Shown here piece after piece: positions 44,263 to 58,103 of a stretch of DNA of 64,000 bases. The notes beneath the pieces are model-generated. The model saw nothing but the letters and a program-made list of their open reading frames with translations. It was not told the origin of the DNA and did not search any database. This DNA comes from Enoplolaimus lenunculus (lineage: Eukaryota > Nematoda > Enoplea > Enoplida > Thoracostomopsidae). The first letter of the stretch is position 1; every line of letters starts with the position of its first letter. A program made the position numbers and the translations under genes. Location: NCBI GenBank assembly GCA_030248215.1, contig JASANG010002734.1, positions 33,150-97,149 of the forward strand. Reading direction: 5' to 3'.

Positions 44263-44579
44263 GCAACGGAAGTTCATATATTTTTATGCTCATGTTTTAC
44301 TGGTTTAATCCAGTAATTTTTGACATTCTAAAATACAGATGCTTACATAAAAAAGTATTTCTGAATTTATTCAGAAAAAGTATTTTTGCTCTGCAAAATC
44401 TAAAAAGTTTTTTTTTTGATATTTAAGACATTTTTTCTAAAAATAAATTCGGAAAACGTTTATTTTCAGACTTTATTTCAAAACTTTTTTGAAAAACTTT
44501 TTTGTCTGCATAGCAGAAATACTTTTCACTTAAATGTAAGAAATTTTTTGTTAAGTTTATCAGAAATATTATTTTGAGT

Positions 44580-44850
44580 GTTGAAGCTGTTCCGGCCAAC
44601 CCAACGAGAACACAAAGCTGTTACTGGCTCTCTCGCCCTACCCTGCAAAAACATAGGTTCAGAAGACTTCTTGGCTGCTCCGGCCGATCCAACGAAACCA
44701 AAAGCTCAAAGCTGTACTGGCTGTAATGCCCAGACCCTGCAAAAACCAGGTTCACGATGTCCCTGTTGTCCCGGCAGATGCCCAGGGTGAAAACCACAGG
44801 CTCAAAGCTGTCTTGGTTCTTTCGCTAGCCTGCAAAAACATGGGCTCAAA
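44580..44850. repeat. tandem repeat of about 90 bp (right arm)
   Basis: Mirror of 36108-36373, with more differences between units than in the left arm. Confidence 0.6.
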
Positions 44851-44911
44851 GCTATCCTTCCATCCCAGCACGAATATTTGGGCAGGAGTGCTGCATGTGA
44901 GCGGTCCCCAC

Positions 44912-45566
44912 TGATGATGAAGCTAATAAAATAAAGTCATAACCTGGTAATAACATACCCGTAGACTTAGGTTATTTCGCTCAGTGAATTCATTTGACAA
45001 AAAAACCACCAGTTTTCCTTTTCTGGGTGGAAAACCTGAATTAGTGGAGGGGAAAATTTCAATATAAATCTGGATCAAGAAAACTGGTTTCAATATATAA
45101 TTTGCATGAGCAAAATAACGAGTATTTTGCTTTAATTTTGGAAGATTCTGTTTCTAATTTCCGAGGAAGGTTTATGTCAATTGATTCTATTCAGTATTAT
45201 TATTGTGTTTCTCTGATGTGCTAATTATCTCCAGAGTTGAAAGATGAGTTTAATTAAGTTCGAGTTTTATAAATGTTGATCTGATGTTAAGTTACGATTA
45301 GTTTGGATTGGTGAATTCTAATTTAGTTTTTCACTTAGTTTTCAACCAGTGTAGTTGAAAACTAATCGTATCCTGGTAATAATAAGTTGTGTTACTACTA
45401 TTATTACTTGTTCTCCTATTAATACGTTATCTTACTTGTTATTAAACCTTAACCCTATCGAAAATAGAGACCCTTATTTAAGGCTTCAATTCGATTGAAT
45501 TCGCCCAGTTACCTGACAATTCTATTATTCTAACCCATGTATTTACTAAGAAATTCCTAGTTTACA
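44912..45566 (+). repeat. 5' LTR of right element
   Basis: 655 bp, beginning TGATGATGAAGC and ending CTAGTTTACA. Collinear with the reverse complement of 35408-36048, with scattered substitutions and indels (several percent by eye). Confidence 0.85.
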
Positions 45567-45584
45567 TGGTGACGGCACAATCGT
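45567..45584 (+). promoter_or_regulatory. primer-binding site, right element
   Basis: TGGTGACGGCACAATCG directly follows the LTR. Its first seven bases (TGGTGAC) are shared with the left copy. Confidence 0.55.
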
Positions 45585-46001
45585 CTTCGAAAAGCCCGAA
45601 TTTTTATAGTTACAGGTATTCGTGTCGAGTCATAAATCAATTCAGAGGAGATTAGCACAATACTGACAACCTTATACCAACTGGATAACCTGCGAACCTA
45701 TTGCTATAGTCGTTCGATACCCTACCTATTCAGCTATAGCGAATCATGGCGTTCTCACAGGCGTGTGTTATCACCATTAAGTATCACAAAAATCTCACAG
45801 GAAAAGTGTTTTGTCGAACAATAAAAACTAGTTCTATTAATATATACATCACATTAGCTATCACAAAGTCATTGTGGATCACAGAACTGGTTACTATTTA
45901 ATCGATTATTTGTGTGTAGTGTGTATAATAAACACATACACATAAAAATAGACACGAACAGCATTTGTGTACGTGATACGTTAGCATGAATTATTCTTGT
46001 A

Positions 46002-46749
46002 CAAGAAAAAATGCTCAGCACTTGAGCAAAAAGGGATATGTTTCATATTCCTATTAAATTATGGTAAACTAGATCAGCACATTCGCTTGATGTAACCTGG
46101 AAAAGTATTAAGAAACAATAGCGGCCAAAATCATGTTAATTATTAATATTTCTTGAAACATCTTGCGGACAGCAAATTGTTTTTTCTAACATTGAAGTTT
46201 TTGACAGGATTTGTTAGCAATTTTCAGAAATTCCTTAGGGTCGCATAGACATGGCTGAGGTATACCGCTCTTTGATTTTGCAAGTTAATCGATGTTGCCA
46301 GAATACGGTGCGATTTATGAGCTTCAATAGTCGTGACTATGCAGTGAAACAGATAAATAACTCGGGTGGGAAATGCGCATTACTGTAACAGCCATTATGT
46401 TGCCACACAATGCTCTTATGAAATTCAATTAACTATGGTAATAGGAAGCCATAGGTAAACTTAATACGTTTTGTAGAGAACTTCAATATACATTAGCGGA
46501 TTCCAAGCAAAGTCTGTCTACATTTCAAATAATTTCGCTTTGCATTCAAGAAAAGCATCTGTTTCTTACAAAACAGAACCCTGTCCGCAATATGTTTCAG
46601 AAAAATTAATAATTAACATGATTTTGGCCGCTATTGTTTCTTAATACTTTTTCCAGGTTACAGCAGAGCAAATGCTGATCTAGTTTACCATACTTTAATA
46701 GGAATATGAAACATATCCCTTTTTGCTCAGTGCTGAGCGTTTTTTCTAG
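46002..46749. mobile_element. long-TIR transposon inside right element leader
   Basis: Starts CAAGAAAAAATGCTCAGCAC and ends in the inverted copy GCTGAGCGTTTTTTCTAG. Same insertion site as in the left copy. Confidence 0.72.
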
Positions 46750-46794
46750 TTTCAACCGCTATACCAAGCTGCTGCATTAATCCATGGGGGTGAC

Positions 46795-49700
46795 ACCGAC
46801 CGTTGGGTGAAACCAACCGTTGGGGTGAAACCAACCCTTGGGCTGAAACCGACCGTTGAGGTGAAACCAGCCGTTAGGGTGAAACCAACCTCTGGGGCAA
46901 ACCATTAATCTGGGGTAAAATTAACCGCTGGGGTGAAACGAACCCCTGGGTGAAACGAACCCCGTTGGGGCAAAACCAACCGTTGGGGTGAAACCAACCG
47001 TTGGGGTGACACCAACCGTTCGGGTGAAACCTACCGTTGGGGTGAAACCGACCAGTGCCATTGGGGTAAAACCGACCGTTGGGGTGAAACCGACCGTTGG
47101 GGTGAAACCAACCGTTGGGGTGAAACCGACTGTTGGTGAAACCAACCGTTGGGGGAAACCGACTGTTGGGGTGAAACCAGCCATCGAACACGCGGCAAAC
47201 CACACGGCAAACAACCGTTGGGGCGAAACCAACCGTTAGGAGCCAAACCAACCGTTGGGGCCAAACCAACCGTTGGGATGAAACCAACCGTTGGGGTGAG
47301 ACCAACCGTTGGGGTGAAACCGACTGTTGGGGTGAGACCAACCGTTGGGGTGAAACCAACCGTTGTGGTGAAACCGAAACCAGACGTTGGGGTAAAACCA
47401 ACCGTTGGGGTGGAACCCACTGTTGTGGTGAAACCATCCGTTGGAGTGAAACCATCCGTTTGGTGAAGCCAACCGTTGGGGTGAAACCAACCGTTGTGCT
47501 GAAACCCACCGTTGGGGCGAAACCAGCCGGTGGGGCAAAAACAACCGTTGGGGCAAAACCAACAGTTGGGGCCAAACCAACCGTTGGGGCAGAACCAACC
47601 GTTGGGTCAAAACCAACCGTTGGGGTGAAACCAACCGTTGGGGTCAAACCAACCGTTGGGGCAAAACCAACCGTTGGGGCGAAACCAACAGTTGGGGCAA
47701 AACTAACCGTTGGGGTGAAACCAACCGTTGGGGTGAAACCAACCGTGTCGTGTGAACCAACCGTTGGGGCGAAACCAACCGTTGGGGCGAAACCAACCGT
47801 TGGGGTGAAACCAACCGTTGGGGTGAAGCCTACTGTTGTGGTGACCAACCGTTGGGGCGAAACCAACCGGCGGTGAAACCAACCGTTGGGGTGAAACCGT
47901 TTGTGAGACCATGTTGGGGTGAAACCGTTAGGTGAAGCCAACCGTTGGGGTGAAACCAACCATTGAGGTGAAACCAACCGTTGGGGCAAAACCAACCGTT
48001 GGGGTGGAACCAACCGTTGGAGGGCCAAACCAACCGTTTTGGGGTGAAACCGACTGTTGGGGCAAAACCAACCGTTGGGGTGAAACCAACCGTTGGGGTA
48101 AAACCAACCGTTGGAGTGGAAACTAACCGTTGGGGTAAAACCAACCAGTTGGGGTGAAACCCCACCGTTGGGGTGAAACCAACAGTTGGGGTGAAACCAA
48201 CCGTTGTGGTGAAACCAACCGTTGGGCTGAAACCAACCGTTGTGACGAAACCAACCGTTGGGGCAAAACCAACCGTTAGCCAAACCAACCGTTGAGGTGA
48301 AACCTACCGTTAGGGTGAAACTGACTGTTGTGGTGAAACCAACCGTTGGGGTGAAACCTACTGTTGGGGTGAAACCAACCGTTTGGGTGAAATCAACCGT
48401 TGGGGTGAAACCAACCGTTGGGGTGAAACCAACCGTTGGGGTGAAACCAACCGTTGGGGCTAAACCAACCGTTGGGGTGAAACCAACCGTTGGGGCTAAA
48501 CCAACCGTTGGGGTGAAACCGACTGTTGGGGTGAGACCAACCGTTGGGGTGAAACCAACCGTTGGGGAGAAACCAACCGTTCGGTAAAACCAACCGTTGG
48601 GGTGAACGGGCGAGAACCCACTGTTGTGGTGAAACCATCACGTTGGGGTGAAACCAACCGTTAGACTGAAACCAACCGTTAGGGGAAACCGACCGAAACC
48701 AACCGTTGGGGTGAAACCAACCGTTGAGGCAAAACCAACCGTTGGGGCAAAACCAACCGTTGGGGCAAAACCAACCGTTGGGGCTAAACCTACCGTTGGG
48801 GTGAGACCAACCGTTGGGGTGAAACCAACCGTTGGGGAGAAACCGACTGTTGGGGTGAAACCAACCGTTGCTGTGAAACCAACCGTTGGGGCAAAACCAA
48901 CCGTTGGGGCAAAACTAACCGTTGGGGCAAAGCGGTTGGTAACCGAAACGGCAAACCAACCGTTGGGGTGAAACCAACCGTTGGGGTGAAACCGAACAAC
49001 TTCAAAATGAAGCCAACCATAGGGCACCGTTGGGGTGAAACCAACCGTTGGGGTGAAACCAACCGTTAGGGCTCAAACAAGTGCGCGTGGGGCAAAACCA
49101 ACCGTTGGGTTGAAACCGACTTTTGGGAAAAACCGACCGTTGGGGTCAAACCAACCGTTGGGGCAAAAACAACCGCTTGGGTGAAACCAACCGTTGGGGC
49201 AAAACCAACCGTTGGGGTGAAACCATCCGTTGTGGTGAAACCAACCGTTAGGGTGAAACCAACAGTTGGGGTGAAACCAACCGTTGGTGAAACCAACCGT
49301 TGGGGTGAAACCAACCGTTGGGGCAAAATCAACCGTTGGGGCAAAACCAACCGTTGGGGCTGAACCGACCGTTGGGGTGAAACCAACCGTTGGGGTGAAA
49401 CCAACCGTTGGGGTAAAACCAAACACTGGTGGAAACCAATCGTGGGGAACTAACCGTTGGGGTGAAACCAACCGTTGGGGTGAAACCAACCGTTGGGGTG
49501 AAACCGACTGTTGGGGTGAAACCAACCGTTGGGGTGAAACCAACGTAAGCTCTATAAAGTGGTGGGGCAAAACCAACCGTTGGGGCAAAACCGTTGGGGC
49601 CAAACCAACCGTTGGTGCAAAACCAACCGTTGGGGCAAAACCAACCGTTGGGGTGAAACCAACTGTTGTGGTGAGACCAACCGTTGGGGTGACCAACCGT

Positions 49701-52700
49701 TGGGGTGAAACCGTTGGAAACCAACCGTTGGGGTAAAACCAACCGTTGGGGTGGAACCCACTGTTGTGGTGAAACCATCCGTTGGGGTGAAACCAACCGT
49801 TGAGCTGAAACCAACCGTTGGGGCAAAACCAACCGTTGGGGCAAAACCAACCGTTGGGGCAAAACCAACCGTTGGGGTGAAACCAACCGTTGGGGTGAAA
49901 CCAACCGTTGGGGTGAAACCAACCGTTGGGGTGAAACCAACCGTTGGGGTGAAAGCAACCGTAAGCTCAACAAACTGGTGGGGCATAAACCAACCGTTGC
50001 GGTGAAACCGACTGTTGGGGTGAAACCAACCGTTGGGGCGAAACCAACCGTTGGGCTGAAACCAACCGTTGGGGTGAAACCAACCGTTGGGGTGAAACCG
50101 ACTGTTGGGGTGAAACCAACCGTTGGGGTGAAACCAACCGTAAGTCTAAGTTGGGGCGAAACCAACCATTGGGGAAGCCAAAACCAACCGTTGGGGCCAA
50201 AATCAACCGTTGGGGCAAGACCAACCGTTGGGGTGAAACCGACTGTTGAGGTGGGACCAACCGTTGGTGAAACCAACTGTTGGGGTGAGACCAACCGTTG
50301 GGGTGAAACCAACCGTTGGGGTGAAACCAACCGTTGGGGGTGAAACCAACCGTTGGGGTGGAACCCACTGTGGTGAAACCAATCGTTGGGGTGAAACCAT
50401 CCGTTTGGTGAAGCCAACCGTTAGGGTGAAACCAACCGTTGAGCTGAAACCAACCATTGGGGTGAAACCAACCGTTGGGGTTAAACCAACCGTTGGGGCA
50501 AAACCAACCGTTGGGGCAAAACCAACCGTTGGGGCAAAACCAACCGTTGGGGGCAAAACCAACCGTTGGGGCGAAACCAACCGTTGGGGAGAAACCAACA
50601 GTTGGGGTGAAACCGACCGTTGTGGTGAAACCAACCGTTGGGGTAAACCGACCGTTGGGCAAAACCAACCGTTGGGGCAAAACCAACCGTTGGGGTGAAA
50701 CCCGCTGTTGTGGTGAAACCATCCGTTGGAGTCAAACCGACCGTTGTGGTGAAGCCAACCATTGGGGCGAAACCAACCGTTGGGGCGAAACCAACCGTTG
50801 GGGTGAAACCAACCGTAGGGTGAAACCAACCGTTGGGGAGAAACCGACCGTTGGGGTGAACCGACTGTTGGGGTGAAACCAACCGTTGGGGTGAAACCAA
50901 CCATTGGGGCAAACCAACCGTTGGGGTGAAACCAACCGTTGTGGATAAACCAACCGTTGGCGCAAAACCAACCATTGGGGCAAAACCAACCGTTGGGGCA
51001 AAACCAACCGTTGGTGGTGAAACCAACCGTTGGGGTGAAACCAACAGATGGGTAGAAACCGACTGTTAGCGGTGAAACCATCCGTTCGGTAAAGCCAACC
51101 ATTGGGGCGAAACCAACCTGGCAAAATCAACCGTTGGGGCAAAACCAACCGTTGGGGCAAAACCAGCCGTTGGGGTGAAACCAACCGTTGGGGTCAAACC
51201 AACTATTGGGTGAAACCAACCGTTGGGGTGAAACCGACTGTTGGGGTGAAACCAACCGTTGGGGTGAAACCAACCGTAAGCTCTATAAAGTGGAGGGGCA
51301 AAACCAAAAGTAGGGGCAAAACCGTTGGGGCCAAAACAACCGTTGGGGCAAAACCAACCGTTGAGGTGAAACAGACTGTTGGGGTGAGACCAACCGTTGG
51401 GGTTAAACCAACTGTCGGGTGAGCCAACCGTTGGGGTGAAACCAACCGTTGGGGTGAAACCAACCGTTGGGGTAAAACCAACCGTTGGGGTGGAACCCAC
51501 TGTTGTGGTGAAACCATCAGGCGGTGAAACCATCCGTTTGGTGAAGCCAACCGTTGGGGTGAAGCCGACTATTGGTGAAACCAAGCGCTGGGGCGAAACC
51601 AACCGTTGGGGTGAAGCCAGCCGTTGGAGCAAAACCAACCGTAGGGGCGAAACCAACTGTTGGGGCGAAACCAACCTTCGGGCTAAACCAACCGTTGGGG
51701 TGAAACCAACCGTTGGGCTGAAACCAACCGTTGGGGCCAAACCAACTATTGGAGTGAAACCAACCGTTGGGGTGAAACCAACCGTTGGAAGGCGAAACCA
51801 ACCGTTGGGTCAAGCCTTAGCCGTTGGGGTGAAACCAAGCCGTTGGTGAAACCGAAACCAGACGTTGGGGTGAAACCAACAAGTTGGAGTTGAACCAACC
51901 GTTGGGTTGCCGATGAAACCAGCCGTTGGGGGTGAAACCACCCGTTGAGATGAAACCAACCGTTGGGGCGAAACCAACCGTTCGGAACAAGCCGGACATT
52001 GCAATTAAGCGCAACCCGTACGGGGGAAACCGACTAAAGTGACTGCTGGGGTGAAACCAACCGTTGCGGTGAAACCAGCCGTTGGGGCAAAGCCAACCGT
52101 TGGGGCGAAACCAATCAGTTGGGGCAAACCGACGATTGGGGTGAAACCAACCGTTGGGGTGAACCAACCGTTAGGATGAAAAACGATACCGTTGGGGCCA
52201 AACCAACCGTTGGGGTCAAACCAACCATTCGGTTGAAGCTCTAAAAAGTGGTGGGGCAAAACCAACCGTTGGGGCAAAACCAACCGTTGGGGTGAAACTA
52301 ACCGTTGGGGCAAAACCAACCGTTGTGGTGAAACCAAAACCAGCCGTTGGGGTGAAACCAACAGTTGGGGTTAAACCGACTGTTGTGGTGAAACCAACCG
52401 TTGGGGTGAAACCAACCGTTGGGATGAAACCAACCGTTGGGGCAAAACCAACCGCTGGGGTGAAAACGGCCGTTGGGGTGAAACCAACCGTTGGGGTGAA
52501 ACCGACTGTTGTGGTGAAACCAAACACTGGGGTGAAACCAACCGTTGGGGTGAAACCAACCGTTGGGGTGAAACCAACCGTTGGGGGTGAAACCGACCGT
52601 TGGGGTGAAACCAAAACCAAAGGGACCGTTGACCGTTCAGTTAAAGCCAACCGTTGGGGGCAAAACCAACAGTTCAGGCAAAGCCAACCGTCAGGGCAAA

Positions 52701-53180
52701 ACCAACCGTTGGGGCAAAACCAACCGTTGGGGTGAAACTAATCGTTAGGGGCAAACGACCTGGTTGGAGTGAAACCAACCGTTGGGGTGAAACCAACAAT
52801 TGGGCGTTAAACCAACTGTTCAGGCGGAACAAGCCGTTGCGGCTAAACTAGCCGTTAGGGATGAAACCAACCGTTGGGGAGACCAACCAACCGTTGGGGT
52901 GAAACCAACCGTTGGGGCGAAACCGACTGTTGTTGTGATGAAACCAAACACGTTGGGGTGAAACCAACCGTTGGGGTGAAACCAGCCGTTGGTCTGAAGC
53001 CAACCGTACGAGCGAAACCAACCGTTTGGGCGAAACCAACCATTGGGGTGAAACCAACCGTTGGGGCGAAACCAACCGTTGGGGCAAAACCAACCGTTGG
53101 GCCAAACCAAGCGTTGCGGTCAAACCAACCGTTGGGGTGAAACCAACCGTTGAGGTGAAACCAACCGTAAGCTCTATAAA
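46795..53180. repeat. 18-bp minisatellite array in right element leader
   Basis: Reverse-oriented AACCGTTGGGGTGAAACC units and variants, about 6.4 kb. Far less regular than the left array: many units have small indels and there are odd interruptions (for example near 47185, 49020 and 52010). The boundary motif GTAAGCTCTATAAAGTGG recurs (for example 49547, 51268, 53167). Open frames here are by-products of the 18-bp period. Confidence 0.9.
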
Positions 53181-53403
53181 GTGGTGAAAGTTATAATCAG
53201 TTTAAAATTACATAGGTAACGTGTTAAAAGTGTTGAACCAAAATGAAAAATTTCGTGCACTTTCTGTAAGAAGTTTTTTTGACCGTAACTATTGAAGACC
53301 ACACTGGTTTGCAAAATCCTTTGGCACAAATATTCCTTACATACTTACCAGGATACCAGTGTACAAAATTTAGAACGAATTTACGCAGTTATTACTCAAC
53401 ACC

Positions 53404-55230
53404 AACATGCGAACTAAACTGAAAATACGCGCTTGCGACTGCGCGAATCATATATCTGAACACTATCGTGTTCATATGATTGGCACCACGAATATATTTA
53501 ACACGTTGGTAACAACTGCGGCGCGGGCGGATACTGTGCATTTGGCGACGGGATCGTCGGAGTTGATACAGTCGGCGGTGGATTCGGTGGAAGATGGATC
53601 GACGAGTTACGAATATGGTAATGAAGACACGTCGAAGAGGACAAAACAGGTCGGTGCTGAGTTAAAGAATGGCCAGTTAGAATCCCAAGACATTCCTAAA
53701 CCCCGAACAGTTAGTACTGTTCTACATAATTTAGGACTAATGGGACCACACTTAGCACAGAGATGGTGATACAAACACCGGGGGAAGCAAAAATTTTGGG
53801 ATACCAGATCCCAAAATAGAGGGGATAACGCAAACAAAAAGGGAAACGGTCATAAGACAGTCCGGTCCGGTGGGAGCGACGTTGCCACGCGAACAATCAG
53901 CGAGGAATCTCTCCACGTACATGACCAGCTCCGTGGGGAAACAGCGGGGTCTCATGCATGATGGTTCGGTCGCAACATAACGCAACCCAGGGTCAACTGT
54001 CGGTATACGGGTCGGGTAATGCAACTATTCCGACTACCATGCCTCAACCATCAGTACATCCCACTACTGTTAGCGACCCCGTCAGATTGCTTTACCGACA
54101 ATTCAACACCCGTATACAGCAATGCCCCAATCGTCATACTATCCGGGGGTACCTGTACAATATCCCTACAATTCCTTCACGTCGTTAGCCGGACAATCCT
54201 ACCCCCAGCCTGGACCGAGCACAGCGGGTGGTATGGGTTCTCATAACAATTTTGTTAGTCAAACGGTGGGATTAGGGGGTAACCAATTTACAACACCTAT
54301 GGTTACAGGGCATCAACCCCTAACCCAGCCAAACCAAAACGTAGGCTATACGAGTCAATTTTATTCCCAAATTCAACAACAATAACGGGAAACCTTTTTG
54401 AATAGCCTAACCCCGGAGCAACGCACCGCGTTCCTCAGTCTATATCCACCAGAGGTGAACGCGGCTGCAGCGTCAACGTCTATCGCAGGAGCTCCTACGC
54501 AGGTCACTTGGGCTAGGGAATGTGGACCAGCCCTACCGACAAACATTTGGGGATATCCCCATACTCAATTACCATTTACCCCAGGGTGGTCAATGGGAAA
54601 TGATCGGTTGGTGGAAGGCGGCCGCGCATCGGTTACGGACGTACAGTCCAACGCATCCAGACCACCTACCCCTATAGGAGCAACAACCGAAGACATAATA
54701 GACAATGCTCATGCGTGGCAGATGCCAAATACGGGTAGGATTCAACCGGCTATGGGTAACAATGCGGTAATGGTTCCGACATCGGCGGGGCCAACACGGA
54801 TCGTAGTACACATGCCCGAAAAAGACTCGTATTTCCCGAAATATGAAGGCACCGATGATTTCGATGCATTTTATAAGCGTTTCGACAGGTGTATAAGATC
54901 GGCAGGAATTGTCGATCTCCCGTCAAAAATGAAACAATTCCGCAAGTTTTTGCGGAAAGCCGCAGATAAGCACCTTCAGCTTTTGGAGGAGGAAGCGGCT
55001 ATTGAGCATGAAAATTTCGAGTGGTTAATCAACCAATTTAGAGACCGTTTTGCGGAACCGGACGATTTAACCACCAGAATCGTAAATTTTCAAAGAATGA
55101 TTCAGATAGGTAACATAGAAGAATATGCTGACGAACTGTTAGTATATTGAAAACGTTACCTAGAGAAACGTTTCGCAGACCCGAAGCAGGCTCATGACCT
55201 GCTGTGTCAAACGTTTATCAATAACGCTAA
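53404..55230 (+). pseudogene. gag, right element
   Basis: Pro/Gln/Tyr/Ser-rich N-terminal part, then the Retrotrans_gag-like domain (YEGTDDFDAFYKRFDRCIR, WLINQFRDRF). About 90% identical to the left copy. Part of a broken element. Confidence 0.75.
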
Positions 55231-55243
55231 ACCGGAATTTAAA

Positions 55244-56863
55244 TTGAGATTGCAAACCGGCATGACCGAAACGTTCGAAGAAATAAGACTTCGAGCTAAG
55301 AAACTACAACGTCTTTTAGCAAATGACATGAGTGACACAACTGGTCAGGAAACCAGATATAAGTTATATGAAAATAAAGTAAACCAAAACAATAACAAAG
55401 CAAAAATGAATCGCGGACATGAGGGTTTGAAAAATAAGGACGACAAGAAGGAGAACACCGACAAGGATGAGCGGTCGAAGCAACAAGGGTCGTCCCGCAC
55501 TTGTTTTAACTGCGGTAAAGAAGGGCACATAGCCCGGAACTGCAGAAGTCCTAAGAAATCAGACTCGGATTCGAAAAAGAATAACAATAATAAGAATAAG
55601 GATTCCGATAAAAAGTCTGATACAAAACGTGAATTCGAACCTTGCGAATTTTGCAATAAAACAAACCATCCGGCGCGTATTTGTTTTAAAAATCCTGATC
55701 GGAAAAAGGCGGATGGAAAATCAAAATCTAAATCCAATGACGAGCGCAAGGGCCCCCGAGGAGAGTCTCCCAGGCGGGAGGCAACGGAGGCGAAACAATT
55801 GACAGCTCGTTCAGGAGCCGCGGGCGGAGTCCTAGCACAACCGTCTGCCGCCATGATACCGCCTCACCACGTCCTTTTAGCAGACGGAAGGAGTATTTCG
55901 GCTACTGTACCAACCGCGTATATCGCGACTAATCGCGGAACCGGTGTAAAACCCACCGGATTCAATGTCGAAATAAGTATTAATAATCTATTAGTTATGG
56001 GTCTGTTAGACAGTGGTGCGGATTTAACGTTGATGCATAAGCATTTATATGACTTGTATTTTTCGGATATACCGTTGGATACATCCCACGTGATCGGCTG
56101 TTTCGATTACGAATCCGCACCAGCGCAAAAGACTCTTGGATGTATGAATCACAGCGTCACACTCGGAGGCGTCACCAAGATGGTTCCGATTCACGTCATG
56201 CCGTCAATGCAGTCGTCTCTGATCCTGGGTGAAGATATTTTGACGGACTTTGGTGTGGTGTTGGATTACGTACGTTCAACAGTAACGGTGCACGGCACCA
56301 CGGTTAGATCTTGGAAATCAAGACAGGTACGCGATGGGGGTTTGTTAAAGTTGGAATTAATTGAAAATATTGTAAGCAATGCAAACCCCGACGAACTTAA
56401 ACCTGATAGACCCAAAGAACAAGACCCAATTTATGTAGCACCCCTCCGAATTATTCAACGGAAACGGGGTAAAAGGGGTAAACAAACCAAAGAGAAGTCA
56501 AATTCAGACGCAGGTGCAAACACCACTCCCTCCACTTCAGGGACCCAGACCCGTACGGAGGCGAGAATCTGCCCAATTTCGTATGCCACACACGTACCAG
56601 CGATGTCGACCCGGGTCGTTCAATGCGAAGCACCGGCCGGGTGGCACCGTAATGAAGCGATAATGGTTGAAACATTATCGGGGTTTAAATGCCGGACAAC
56701 GCCTGATGTTGCGCTAGCTCGCACATTAACACAAGTTAAAAACGGATTTGTTGTCCGTTCCGTTTTCGAATCTAACACACGAGGAAGTTACCATCTATCC
56801 CGGTACAGAGTTAGGCGAACTCGGAGAAATTCAGTACATCAAGTTAGTGGCCCCCGAACTTGA
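55244..56863 (+). pseudogene. nucleocapsid and protease region, right element
   Basis: Two zinc knuckles (CFNCGKEGHIARNC at about 55500 and CEFCNKTNHPARIC at about 55650), a Ser/Lys-rich linker, and a retropepsin domain with DSGAD (about 56010) and SLILGEDILTDFG (about 56215). The knuckles and the protease lie in one frame. Part of a broken element. Confidence 0.8.
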
Positions 56864-57753
56864 AACTCAAGCCAAAATTGTGATGTTGGAAAACACCGAA
56901 TTTTTGGGATCCCAGACCCGAAACGGTGTGGTAAGACATGTCAACGGAGCCGCGATTAACACCGTAAACAAAGGAGACACACGTGCGGCTCGCGTTTCAA
57001 AATTTTGTGAAGAATTAAGAAAGGACGTCCGAGAGAATCCCAATGTGGAATTACCACCAGATGTGGACGTCAGTGAGAGCAAAGTGTCTAAAGGACAATT
57101 GCCCCTGTTGAAGTCAATGCTATCTTTGAATAAAGATATTTTTAGTCGAGAAGACGAACCTTTAGGCACGACCGACATCGTAAAACATCGCATAGAAGTC
57201 GATCCAAAGACGCCAATACAACAACGAAACAGACGAGCGGCGTATGCTCGACGACAGGAGATATCAAGACATGTCCGGAACATGCTCAAGGAAAACGTGA
57301 TGCAACGATCAAAGAGCCCTTGGGCGTTCCCGGTAGTTTTGGTAAAGAAAAAAGACGGTACGTGGCGTTTTTGTGTCGATTATCGTCAAGTAAACGATGT
57401 CACTAAGAAAGATAGTTTTCCATTACCCCGTATAGACGAAACGATAGACTCCTTGCGAGGAGCCAAATATTTTTCCACCATGGATTTGCAATCGGGGTAT
57501 TGGCAAATTAAGATGGACGAACGGGACATAGAAAAGACAGCCTTCATATGTCATGAGGGCTTGTTCGAATTTAAACTCATGCCGTTCGGCCTGTTTCAGG
57601 GTTACTCCTGGAAATCTGTTTGTGTTATTTGGACGATGTAATTGTGTTCTCACAAACTTTTGCAGAGCATTTATACGACCTAGACGTAGTGTTCGCGCGA
57701 TTGCGCGAAGCAGGCCTTACACTTAAAGGCAAGAAATGCTCATTAAAATTTTT
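56748..57753 (+). pseudogene. reverse transcriptase region, right element
   Basis: VVLVKKKDGTWRFCVDYRQV, FPLPRIDETIDSL, STMDLQSGYWQI and the YLDDVIVFS catalytic box are present, as in Ty3/Gypsy RT. Ends at the T-free tract. Part of a broken element. Confidence 0.82.
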
Positions 57754-58095
57754 GGGACCAGAGACGGACAGCAAAAAACCAAACCAAACCCCAAAAGCCA
57801 GCACACAACAACAACACACCAAGAAAACAAAACAGGACAACAAAAAGAGAAAAAACAAAAACAACAGAACAACACCCCAAAAAACACAAAACGAAGCACA
57901 AAAAAAAAACAACAACAAACAAACAAAACAACGAGAAAGAGCAGAAGACAAACCCCAAAAACGAAACAAAAAACAAAAAAAACCAAAACAACCAAAAAAA
58001 AACCAAAAAACAAAAAACACAAAACCCAAACAAGAACAAAACAACGCAAACAAGAACAACCAACACCAAAAGAAACAAAAAAAAAAAAGAAAAAA
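57754..58095. other. 342-base tract with no T
   Basis: From 57754 to 58095 there is not one T on the plus strand. A makes up most of it, with C next and little G (texts such as AAAACAAAACAACG). The flanks return abruptly to normal composition and to the retroelement sequence. It has no counterpart in the left copy. Technical artefact or biased low-complexity DNA; see findings. Confidence 0.95.
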
Positions 58096-58103
58096 TCAAA
58101 ATA

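Larger units (their letters stand above)
40573..44911. repeat. right arm of host-flank palindrome
   Basis: Reverse complement of 36049-40384. It contains the mirrored MITEs and repeats: 42678-42849, 42850-42965, 43131-44064, 44088-44262 and 44580-44850. Differences from the left arm are mainly single-base indels and increase toward the LTR. Confidence 0.9.
45567..46794 (+). other. leader, right element
   Basis: Non-coding, with TATCACA-type motifs in the first part and the TIR transposon in the second. Equivalent to 34179-35407. Confidence 0.6.

Noticed and set aside
46874-53123. ORFs of up to 469 codons in the right minisatellite
   Set aside because: Same reason as for the left array; reading frames shift with the irregular units.
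57754-58099. Lys/Gln/Asn-rich ORF (plus) and Phe/Val-rich ORF (minus) over the T-free tract
   Set aside because: Lack of T removes all plus-strand stops and makes both translations compositional artefacts.
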